Below, piece by piece: positions 1-5,372 of a stretch of DNA of 6,319 bases. The stretch comes from an uncultured Clostridia bacterium. Lineage in GTDB: Bacteria; Bacillota; Clostridia; UBA1381. Where the stretch lies: the NCBI GenBank assembly GCA_945948775.1, contig CAMFCK010000056.1, positions 1 to 6,319 on the forward strand, in the 5' to 3' direction. Both the position numbers and the translations under genes were made by a program. Position 1 is the stretch's first letter; every line of letters begins with the position of its first letter. Below the pieces are notes generated by a model. It was not told where the DNA came from, did not search any database, and worked only from the letters and a program-made list of their open reading frames with translations.

Positions 1-174
1 CTGACCGTCCGGAATCATAATAATAATGTTTTTTATCTGCGGGTTGTTTGGAGTAATAGTATCTGACACTCCGACATCCATCATGCCGATATTTGACTCC
101 GCTGATATTGTAACTGCCGTACTTGCAACTGCAATCATTGATGATGCCAATAGAAATGACAGTATTCTTTTCAT
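1..174 (-). CDS. Secreted alkaline phosphatase family protein, N-terminal fragment (runs off left edge)
   Basis: The minus strand reads 58 codons from ATG at 174-172 to the window edge without a stop. The product begins MKRILSFLLASSMIAVASTA, a basic n-region plus hydrophobic core, with a likely signal peptidase site near ISA-E (about residue 25). After a short linker comes KNIIIMIPDGQ (residues 48-58). This matches the first strand and metal-binding motif of alkaline phosphatases (KNIILLIGDGM in the E. coli enzyme), in which the Asp is a zinc/magnesium ligand. The IPDG form is common in bacterial relatives. The start is fixed by AAGGAGG at 190-184, 9 nt upstream. The expected role is hydrolysis of phosphomonoesters outside the membrane to release phosphate. 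Only the N-terminus is visible, so the catalytic Ser and remaining ligands cannot be checked, and another member of the alkaline phosphatase superfamily is possible. The gene is divergent from the large gene at 632 and shares its promoter type. Confidence 0.82.
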   Translation of the reverse strand, partial: MKRILSFLLASSMIAVASTAVTISAESNIGMMDVGVSDTITPNNPQIKNIIIMIPDGQ

Positions 175-189
175 CTTTTTTTGCCTCCT

Positions 190-210
190 TCATGACATCC
201 TTTGCCATGA
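190..210 (-). other. Leader hairpin next to the phosphatase ribosome binding site
   Basis: On the minus strand TCATGGCA (210-203) pairs with TGTCATGA (197-190) as an 8-bp stem with one G-U pair and a five-base loop, AAGGA. The stem ends on the first base of the AAGGAGG ribosome binding site. The loop itself looks like a Shine-Dalgarno core. It may modulate ribosome loading, but the stem is short and could be chance. Confidence 0.35.
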
Positions 211-227
211 TATTTTATATTTGTACC

Positions 228-241
228 TTATTGTACAATAA
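228..241. promoter_or_regulatory. 14-bp perfect palindrome at the predicted phosphatase transcription start
   Basis: TTATTGTACAATAA is a perfect 14-bp inverted repeat with no spacer. It lies 1 bp downstream of the proposed -10 box (248-243, minus strand) and covers the expected transcription start near 236. That is a typical place for the operator of a dimeric repressor. No regulator is encoded in the window. The AT-rich background makes short palindromes more likely, so the call is tentative. Confidence 0.4.
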
Positions 242-242
242 T

Positions 243-297
243 ATTTTAACAAATATATGTAAACTCTGATACCGCAACTGAGTAAATTTTAAGTAAA
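243..297 (-). promoter_or_regulatory. PhoP-box-like activator-dependent promoter of the alkaline phosphatase gene
   Basis: Reading the minus strand from 297: TTTACT (297-292), TTTACT (286-281), a CGGTATCAGAG block (274-264), TTTACA (263-258), a 9-bp gap, then a -10 box TAAAAT (248-243). The first two repeats are 11 bp apart and the last follows 23 bp later, close to two more helical turns. There is no good -35 hexamer at 17 bp from the -10, as expected when an activator bound at about -60 to -22 recruits polymerase. PhoP of Bacillus is known to bind TT(A/C/T)ACA-type direct repeats with spacers of about 5 bp in this position. The same arrangement, base for base in spacing, precedes the gene at 632. 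The predicted leader is about 62 nt. The regulator's identity is inferred. Confidence 0.62.
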
Positions 298-497
298 ATA
301 TATCTGATATAATATATCTTAAATCGTAACAGCCTTAATTATACATAATTGGTATTTGAGAGGGTGTTAGATTGTTTCTTGATTGAAATAAAAAACATAT
401 CATATAGTCTTGTAGCAGAAATATTGACTGAAACAGAAAATATATGAATAAATCATAATAAAGCTAACAGTTTCTCCAAAATTTTGGGAAAGATTTT
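298..497. other. AT-rich spacer between the two divergent promoter elements, no gene seen
   Basis: No credible coding frame or RNA gene is visible in this stretch. It holds a 12-bp perfect palindrome CCAAAATTTTGG (476-487), about 10 bp upstream of the first TTTAC repeat of the plus-strand promoter. It also holds a weak sigma-A-like pair, TTGATT (379-384) and TATAGT (403-408), with an 18-bp spacer. Neither is convincing alone. The stretch may simply separate the two divergent promoters. Confidence 0.5.
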
Positions 498-562
498 TTT
501 ACTTGTATTTACATAAACTTTACCCAAACACGGTAGCAGAGTTTACATGATATGCTTATAAT
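498..562 (+). promoter_or_regulatory. PhoP-box-like activator-dependent promoter of the large surface-protein gene
   Basis: Direct repeats TTTACT (498-503), TTTACA (508-513) and TTTACC (519-524) are followed by CGGTAGCAGAG (531-541), TTTACA (542-547), a 9-bp gap and TATAAT (557-562). From 508 to 562 the element aligns without gaps to the phosphatase promoter on the other strand (297-243), with 40 of 55 positions identical by hand count. CGGTA-N-CAGAGTTTACAT differs at only one base. There is no -35 hexamer 17 bp upstream of TATAAT, so activation by a protein bound to the repeats is likely. The predicted start near 569 gives a leader of about 63 nt, nearly the same length as in the divergent gene. 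PhoP is the best candidate regulator by repeat type and neighbourhood, but this is inferred. Confidence 0.65.
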
Positions 563-600
563 TAAAAATGTATAGTTATGTAAAAGGGTATAAAAGAAAC

Positions 601-614
601 AAGCACAGTTGCTT
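601..614 (+). other. Small hairpin upstream of the ribosome binding site of the large gene
   Basis: AAGCA (601-605) pairs with TGCTT (610-614) around a four-base loop, CAGT. It ends 6 nt before the GAGGAGG ribosome binding site (621-627). The divergent phosphatase leader also has a stem just before its ribosome binding site, but the sequences are unrelated. A 5-bp stem is weak evidence. Confidence 0.25.
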
Positions 615-631
615 ATGTGTGAGGAGGAACC

Positions 632-3600
632 ATGAAGAAATTAACAGAAAGATTTTTATGTACAATGTTGACTATTGCAATTTTGGTGAGTTTGTGCAGC
701 TACACTGTAATTGTAAGTGCGGCTGCAGACGGATGCAAGATTGTGGATATATTGTTTTCAGAGGTGTTGACTGAAAATCGCCCGAATACAATGAATATTA
801 CAGTCGGCAGTCTAAATTACAGCGGAGGATTTAAGCTTGAGGTATACGAAGGCGGAAAAGAGCGGCAGAAAATATTTGAGGGAAGCGGTTCGGTGAACGG
901 TTATGACTGGAGTGCTGATACATACGGAAGTACGGTGGTTTCAGTTCCTTTAACCGCACATCCGCGCGGAATTGTTCCTTATGAAATATATCTTACGCCG
1001 GATAACGGAGAACCTGTTCTGAACAGAGTGGTTTATCGCATTTTTGGAAGAGATGAGATTACAAACGGTCTGATGATAACTGACAATGCGGACAGTTATG
1101 TTCGGATACGGGAGCTTTTGAAGCAAAAAGGTGTAAATGTAATTGTTGTATCTGCGCCGAATGATGAACAAGTCAGAGATGCAGGGCTTATTATAACGGG
1201 TTCTGCGGAGCTTAATAAGATGTCCGCCGGACTTTTGGAGGAAGTAAAACAGAAGAATTTACTTCTTTTCAAAAATGGAGAAGATATAGAAAAGACGAAC
1301 GCTTATCTTGCGAATATAGGAAGCGGTCTGCGGTTTTCGGATAAATTGACTTCTGAGGATATTAAATCACAGGAGTACGGAAATTGTTCAAATTACAGAA
1401 TTATAGATCCGGATCTCGACAAGGACACAAAAATTAAAAATATGTTTTTTCATATAAAGAACGGCAGTGCAATAGAGGTCAAAACAGACAGTAATACTGA
1501 GTCTGTGGTAATGGCTGACAGCAGTCATCCTGTGCTTATGGCAGAGGTTTTATCGGGCAGCTGTAAAATAGCTGTTGCAGGCAGTGATTTTCTTTCTGAT
1601 GCAGAATTGGAATTTTCATCGGATGGTATGTACGAACAGCTGTTTTCTAAAGAAACATATGAACCGGAGAGTATGCGCGTTTCATCTAATTATAATGTGA
1701 GTGCAAATCTGCTCGATTGGCTGTTGCCACAGCCCGATTATAAGGATGTTGATGTAAGCAAATTGAAAACGGACAGCTCTATGCAGGGCAGCTTCGTATC
1801 TGTTACGGGAACTGTTGTAACGCCGTCTGAAGCTATATCGCATAACGGTACAGCGTTTAAAAATTATATCTATCTTCAGGATGAAACTGGCGGAATCCGT
1901 ATCTATGGAATTAACAGGGATGTAAATTACTGTTATCAGACGTGGAAGCTGAATGTGAAGGGATATGTCAGCAGCTATGGCGGAGAGCGTGAAATAGTGG
2001 TATATGACCAGTTTAAAGATTTAACAGTCGTATCAAGAAAGGACCATGCGCCGGAGCCGCAGAGCATAAAGGCGTCGGAAGTCAGCGGCAGCAGGATGAC
2101 CGGAAATCTCGTTCGGATTACGGGTAAGGTATCGGGAGAGAGCGCAGGATGTTTGACGGTCAGTGACAGCAGCGGTGAAGCGTCGATATATATAGACAGC
2201 TACATTGGGTCTTCTCTCGGCAGCTGGGGACAGGGACAGTATGATCCGCGCATTGAGTACGGGTGTACTGTTGAGGTGACAGGTATTGTATCTGTTCAGG
2301 ACGGACGAAATGTAATACGTATTTACGACACTGCCAATATTCTGTTAAAGCTCGATAAAAACGGGGCAGCAGTTGAGCCTCCTTCAAAAAAAATCAGCAG
2401 GAGATTCGGCGGCGGATTGGTTGAACTGACGGAGAATAATGGTGATACCACTGTTGCAATCGGGAATGAGCAAAAAGAAATGACAAAATACATGAAGCTG
2501 CTTGTAGATTTAAAGATTATTGATGCAGCAGCTATGCCGGACAAGGAGCTTCCTGTTAGCAATGCGTTCCTTAAAATCATGAACGGTCTGAAGCTTACGG
2601 AACGCAAGAGCGGTTATGACACAAGCGTCAAAGGGGCGGCACTTCAGTTGTTATCAGCCTTGGGATATGACTATTTTTTCACGGGAGAAAAAAAGGCAGC
2701 TAATGAAACAAGGATAATTAATGAGTCCGGAATATTAAAAGGAATTACTGCTGAGCAGGATAGTCTGCTTACAACACAAGATGCTGCACGGATGGTTTAC
2801 AATGCCTTTCTGATACCGTATTTTGGTTCATCAAGCTATTCGCCCGGCGGAAACACATACCATAAGCTAAACACGTGTATTTTGGATAATCTGGGACTTA
2901 CACAGGCAGAAGGAGTTATTACGCAGACTCATTACACGGACATAAATTCGAGCCTTCCGGAAAATGTTGTAAAAATGTCTTTTAGAGCAAGTAAGCTGAG
3001 TGACAACGGAAACCTGACCAAAATCTCCGGAGAAGAATTGTTTTACAGTGATATTCCGGATATTGACCGCCATCTTGCAAGACAGATTGAGGTGTTTGTA
3101 CTGGATGACAGTGATAACGATCGGAATATTATTGCGGTTCTGCCCGAAGAGCACAGCACGGTCTATCGTTTGCCGCAGGAGGATTATGTTGAATTTAAGG
3201 ATGGTAAAATCAATCATATAGATGAAAAAGGTAAAATCAGAAATCTTTCCGTGAGTAATGATGCCCGGTTATATGTCAACGGTGTATACGGCGGTGCAGT
3301 AAATGCGGAAAGTCTTTCGAAGCCGTATAAAAGCGAGAATACACTGGCATATCTTTATGGCTGGTATACACTAATTGACAATAACGGTGACGGCAGTATA
3401 GAAAACGTTTTGGCAGAGGTTTACCGTGACTGTATTGTAGGTTCAATGGACAAGCAGACCTTTAGGATAGACAACAAGCTGTCAGATGTTCCTCAGAGTA
3501 TTTTCCTTGATCCCGAATACGATAATGATTTCCATGTTGCGTATGTAAAAAGCACAGGCGAGGCAGCTGCGTTCAGTGATATTGAAAAAGGAGATGTTTT

Positions 3601-3928
3601 GAGCATTGCCGAGGCAAAAACGGATGGACGCAATATTGTATGGGCTAAAGTCGTTATCACAAAGGGAAGCATAAAAGGAAAGATTTCAAGCATTGACAAG
3701 TCAGAAATGCAGCTTGAACTTAACGGAAAGTGGTATGACTATATAGAAATTGACGATCTCAGACAGGATGACTTCCTGTTTTCGATTGGCGATGAAGGAA
3801 AATTCTTTGTGAATATGCAGGGAATTATCATCATGAAAGACTTAAAATCAATGCCGTATCAAAATTACGCCTTTGTATTGGCTTACGGTATAGTAGATAC
3901 AGGCTTTGATGAAATTCCTGCCATGTGA
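632..3928 (+). CDS. Secreted multidomain surface protein (GATase-like, two OB-folds, degenerate SLH repeats), cut by an in-frame TGA
   Basis: 1098 residues from ATG at 632, set by GAGGAGG at 621-627. Residues 1-31 are a Sec signal peptide (MKKLTERF, hydrophobic core, cleavage near VSA-A). Residues about 35-140 form a beta-rich, Ig-like region. About 145-366 alternates strands and helices (GLMITDN, VNVIVVSAP, GLIITGSAEL, CKIAVAGSDFLSD), like the glutamine-amidotransferase-like fold in some extracellular proteins. About 385-467 and 487-573 look like two OB-folds (GSFVSVTGTVV...YIYLQDETGGIRIYG; GNLVRITGKVSG...VEVTGIVSVQDGRNVI), as known next to secreted nucleases and nucleotidases such as YhcR. 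About 614-727 resembles two degenerate SLH repeats, ending LTTQDAARMVYNAF. The rest is beta-rich with an EF-hand-like DNNGDGSIE near 916. No catalytic motif was recognised. Wall association and binding or scaffold roles are inferred. The frame continues past the TGA to 5137, so this product is probably truncated. Confidence 0.8.
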   Translation: MKKLTERFLCTMLTIAILVSLCSYTVIVSAAADGCKIVDILFSEVLTENRPNTMNITVGSLNYSGGFKLEVYEGGKERQKIFEGSGSVNGYDWSADTYGSTVVSVPLTAHPRGIVPYEIYLTPDNGEPVLNRVVYRIFGRDEITNGLMITDNADSYVRIRELLKQKGVNVIVVSAPNDEQVRDAGLIITGSAELNKMSAGLLEEVKQKNLLLFKNGEDIEKTNAYLANIGSGLRFSDKLTSEDIKSQEYGNCSNYRIIDPDLDKDTKIKNMFFHIKNGSAIEVKTDSNTESVVMADSSHPVLMAEVLSGSCKIAVAGSDFLSDAELEFSSDGMYEQLFSKETYEPESMRVSSNYNVSANLLDWLLPQPDYKDVDVSKLKTDSSMQGSFVSVTGTVVTPSEAISHNGTAFKNYIYLQDETGGIRIYGINRDVNYCYQTWKLNVKGYVSSYGGEREIVVYDQFKDLTVVSRKDHAPEPQSIKASEVSGSRMTGNLVRITGKVSGESAGCLTVSDSSGEASIYIDSYIGSSLGSWGQGQYDPRIEYGCTVEVTGIVSVQDGRNVIRIYDTANILLKLDKNGAAVEPPSKKISRRFGGGLVELTENNGDTTVAIGNEQKEMTKYMKLLVDLKIIDAAAMPDKELPVSNAFLKIMNGLKLTERKSGYDTSVKGAALQLLSALGYDYFFTGEKKAANETRIINESGILKGITAEQDSLLTTQDAARMVYNAFLIPYFGSSSYSPGGNTYHKLNTCILDNLGLTQAEGVITQTHYTDINSSLPENVVKMSFRASKLSDNGNLTKISGEELFYSDIPDIDRHLARQIEVFVLDDSDNDRNIIAVLPEEHSTVYRLPQEDYVEFKDGKINHIDEKGKIRNLSVSNDARLYVNGVYGGAVNAESLSKPYKSENTLAYLYGWYTLIDNNGDGSIENVLAEVYRDCIVGSMDKQTFRIDNKLSDVPQSIFLDPEYDNDFHVAYVKSTGEAAAFSDIEKGDVLSIAEAKTDGRNIVWAKVVITKGSIKGKISSIDKSEMQLELNGKWYDYIEIDDLRQDDFLFSIGDEGKFFVNMQGIIIMKDLKSMPYQNYAFVLAYGIVDTGFDEIPAM
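3926..3928 (+). other. In-frame TGA interrupting a single long reading frame
   Basis: The codon after ATG 3923-3925 is TGA. The same frame then continues GTC TAT TTG CCG and stays open to TAA at 5135-5137. Translation across it reads GFDEIPAM-x-VYLPQGGW, continuing one beta-strand pattern, so both sides look like parts of one domain. A C-to-T change in CGA (Arg), or another single change, would create it. CGA is used elsewhere in this gene. Every Trp in the long frame is TGG and no other TGA occurs in it, so a general reassignment of TGA is unlikely. Confidence 0.85.
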
Positions 3929-3934
3929 GTCTAT

Positions 3935-5137
3935 TTGCCGCAGGGCGGTTGGACCTCCTATTATTTTGCGAAAAATGTAACTGTCCGCGACGGTGGCTTT
4001 TCAGAAACTCTGAAGCGTGATGCATTGGTTGAGAAATATTTAACGGACATGAACGGCGATTTAACGTTGAACACCCGAACACTGGTAAACTTTGAACTGA
4101 ATAATAACGGAGAAATAAGAACAATCAGCTTCCCGTTTAACAATGCAACAGGCAAGAATGACAAAGGACGTCTTACACTTGACAGAAAATACAATCAGCC
4201 GGAGGGTGACAATATTCCGGAAATTAATGAAACCTTTAAATATGATAAAGCCTTAAAATGTATCGGTGATGCCTTTTTAACTGACAATACGGTTATTTTT
4301 GACATTTCGCTAAGCGGTGATGAGACCGTGCAGAATGTAGATAACATAAAAAATCGTATCAGCGTAATACCTGTTTCTATGCTCCGTGACGGATCTGCAC
4401 CGGCTATTTCACTGTTTGATATGGGCGACGGAAATGAATGTGCAGCCGCAGTTACCGTAAATGCAGCTCGCGCGGGAACTGTAACGGAAAACTTGTTTAT
4501 TGTGAATAATACAGCATTGGAGCCGGATGAATACGGGGATGATGTAACCGTATTGTATGGTTATGAAAAAGGTGAACAGAAGCGTATGGTGCTTGATTAC
4601 GATGTGAGCATCAAGAACTTTTTGAGCGGAAGAACGGAGGAGCTTGGCAGCGGGGATTTGATTTTGTACAGCCAAAATATACGGGGACTTGTAACTGATA
4701 TCAGTATTGTTATTAATGTTGCTATGGCTGAAAATTATTTGCCTGATGTTTACGGCGACGGCTCGCTTATTCTTTCAAAAGTGAATTTTTACAGTGATGC
4801 GTCAAACCCCAAACAGATCGTGAATTATTACTACGGCTTAGTAACGGAAAAATATCAAAACAAGCTTTTCGGGAAGCTGGTGCTTGCGAGGGATAACACG
4901 GTATATCCGACAACACTGCTTGAACGCATGAGCTTTGCTCCGATGATTGTTACGGATGACCAAACAGTCTATTACAGAATCAATCAACACGACAGACATC
5001 CGGTGCAGAAATCTGATTTTGCGGATGTTATCACATCGCCCTCCGGCAATTTCATTACTCGTAAGGGAGATCTTGCCGTTGTAAAAACCGTAAATAACAT
5101 TGCAACCGATGTAATTTTAATTTCACCGGATTTATAA
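3935..5137 (+). CDS. C-terminal continuation of the large surface protein, downstream of the in-frame TGA
   Basis: About 400 residues in the same frame as the gene at 632, separated only by the TGA and two codons. The earliest possible start is TTG at 3935 and the first ATG is at 4049. Neither has a Shine-Dalgarno sequence, and there is no signal peptide, so an independent secreted gene is unlikely. The sequence is beta-rich and continues the tail of the upstream part: strand-turn units such as KNVTVRDGGF, NFELNNNGEIRTISF, SGDLILYSQNIRGLVTDI and NYYYGLVTEKY. The pattern fits the repetitive tails of SLH-type surface proteins in Clostridia, and no enzyme motif was found. With read-through or a corrected stop, the protein would be 1501 residues. 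Otherwise this is an untranslated remnant. It ends at TAA 5135-5137, directly before the folded element at 5139. Confidence 0.6.
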   Translation: MPQGGWTSYYFAKNVTVRDGGFSETLKRDALVEKYLTDMNGDLTLNTRTLVNFELNNNGEIRTISFPFNNATGKNDKGRLTLDRKYNQPEGDNIPEINETFKYDKALKCIGDAFLTDNTVIFDISLSGDETVQNVDNIKNRISVIPVSMLRDGSAPAISLFDMGDGNECAAAVTVNAARAGTVTENLFIVNNTALEPDEYGDDVTVLYGYEKGEQKRMVLDYDVSIKNFLSGRTEELGSGDLILYSQNIRGLVTDISIVINVAMAENYLPDVYGDGSLILSKVNFYSDASNPKQIVNYYYGLVTEKYQNKLFGKLVLARDNTVYPTTLLERMSFAPMIVTDDQTVYYRINQHDRHPVQKSDFADVITSPSGNFITRKGDLAVVKTVNNIATDVILISPDL

Positions 5138-5152
5138 CCTGCGCGCAGATGT

Positions 5153-5174
5153 CCCCCGCCTCTAAGGCGGCGGG
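5153..5174. repeat. GC-rich hairpin of the folded element
   Basis: CCGCC (5156-5160) pairs with GGCGG (5166-5170) around the loop TCTAA. CCC (5153-5155) pairs with GGG (5172-5174), leaving C5171 bulged. The GC-rich stem stands out against AT-rich flanks and is not followed by T residues. Confidence 0.75.
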
Positions 5175-5181
5175 TTCCATT

Positions 5182-5224
5182 TCAGAATTTCAGTGGGAGT
5201 TTTAATCTCCCGCTGAAATTCTGA
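5182..5224. repeat. 18-bp inverted repeat with 7-base loop
   Basis: Bases 5182-5199 pair with 5207-5224 over 18 positions, 17 Watson-Crick and one G-T wobble (5194 with 5212), around the loop TTTTAAT (5200-5206). This is the longest stem in the window. The next bases, GTAGC, give no terminator T-run, although the stem could still slow polymerase or protect an mRNA 3' end. Confidence 0.85.
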
Positions 5225-5226
5225 GT

Positions 5227-5298
5227 AGCTAACGCTCCCTGCGCTTGCTTGCAATCTGTCGCAAGCTTTGCTCCTTACAAGCAAAGCAGAGCGTTGCT
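5227..5298. repeat. Closed multi-branch structure with two inner hairpins
   Basis: AGC plus AACGCTC (5227-5229 and 5231-5237, T5230 bulged) pairs with GAGCGTT plus GCT (5289-5298), closing a domain. Inside are GCTTGC (5247-5252) with GCAAGC (5261-5266), and GCTTTGCT (5265-5272) with AGCAAAGC (5280-5287). The two inner stems share two bases, so they may compete. A repeated GCTTGC (5243-5248) gives a further alternative. Nested pairing like this suggests selection on RNA or single-stranded DNA structure. Confidence 0.6.
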
Positions 5299-5334
5299 CC
5301 GATTTAAACCTTGCATAAGTTCTCATTGAAGTTA

Positions 5335-5343
5335 TGTTATAAA
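5335..5343 (+). promoter_or_regulatory. Possible extended -10 promoter of the metallophosphatase gene
   Basis: TGTTATAAA contains an extended -10 (TGnTATAAA) 30 bp before the start codon, in AT-rich DNA after the folded element. No -35 hexamer lies at 17 bp. TTGCAT at 5311-5316 pairs better with TATGTT (5333-5338, 16-bp spacer). No TTTACA repeats are present, so this gene does not visibly share the Pho-like promoter. Confidence 0.4.
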
Positions 5344-5372
5344 TATTTGAATATCCAAGGAGGAAAAAAATT

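Larger units (their letters stand above)
5139..5300 (-). mobile_element. Folded noncoding element, possibly an IS200/IS605-type end or miniature derivative
   Basis: The block starts 1 bp after the stop codon and consists almost entirely of inverted repeats. These are a 10-bp palindrome CTGCGCGCAG (5139-5148), a GC-rich hairpin (5153-5174), a long stem (5182-5224) and a closed two-hairpin domain (5227-5298). No stem is followed by a T-run, so these are not ordinary terminators. On the minus strand it ends GGAACCCGCC...GGCGGGGGACATC, which resembles from memory the right ends of IS200/IS605 elements, where the omega-RNA of TnpB also ends. There is no tnpA or tnpB. At about 160 bp it would be a miniature or a remnant. 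Alternatives are a REP-like intergenic repeat or a structured RNA of another kind. The strand is assigned from the presumed right-end motif. Confidence 0.45.

Noticed and set aside
26..241. Plus-strand open frame of 71 codons near the left edge
   Set aside because: It is antisense to the alkaline phosphatase signal peptide and leader, and has no ribosome binding site.
379..408. Sigma-A promoter TTGATT / TATAGT
   Set aside because: 18-bp spacer and imperfect hexamers in AT-rich DNA. It would create a leader over 200 nt, and the repeat-linked promoter at 508-562 is much better supported.
568..774. Open frame of 68 codons on the plus strand overlapping the start of the large gene
   Set aside because: No ribosome binding site. 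It overlaps the signal peptide of the large gene in another frame, and the product is Cys-rich and not protein-like.
2323..2607. Minus-strand open frames inside the large gene (also 2867-3217, 3831-4124 and 4409-4675)
   Set aside because: They are antisense to a frame with clear signal peptide and domain structure, and none shows a credible ribosome binding site or recognisable domain.
3926..3950. TGA at 3926 as a selenocysteine codon with a SECIS hairpin
   Set aside because: The only nearby stem is CCGC/GCGG (3938-3948), 4 bp with a 3-base loop, too small for a bacterial SECIS. A repetitive extracellular beta domain is also an unlikely place for selenocysteine.
3935..4051. Independent gene starting at TTG 3935 or ATG 4049
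   Set aside because: Neither start has a Shine-Dalgarno sequence or signal peptide, and the frame and sequence character continue directly from the upstream protein.
632..5137. Alternative genetic code with TGA as Trp or Gly
   Set aside because: Only one TGA occurs in over 1500 codons, and all Trp in the long frame are TGG. Under a reassigned code several TGA codons would be expected.
5153..5224. Hairpins after the large gene as intrinsic terminators
   Set aside because: Neither stem is followed by a T-run on either strand. They fit a structured or mobile element better, though some termination effect is possible.
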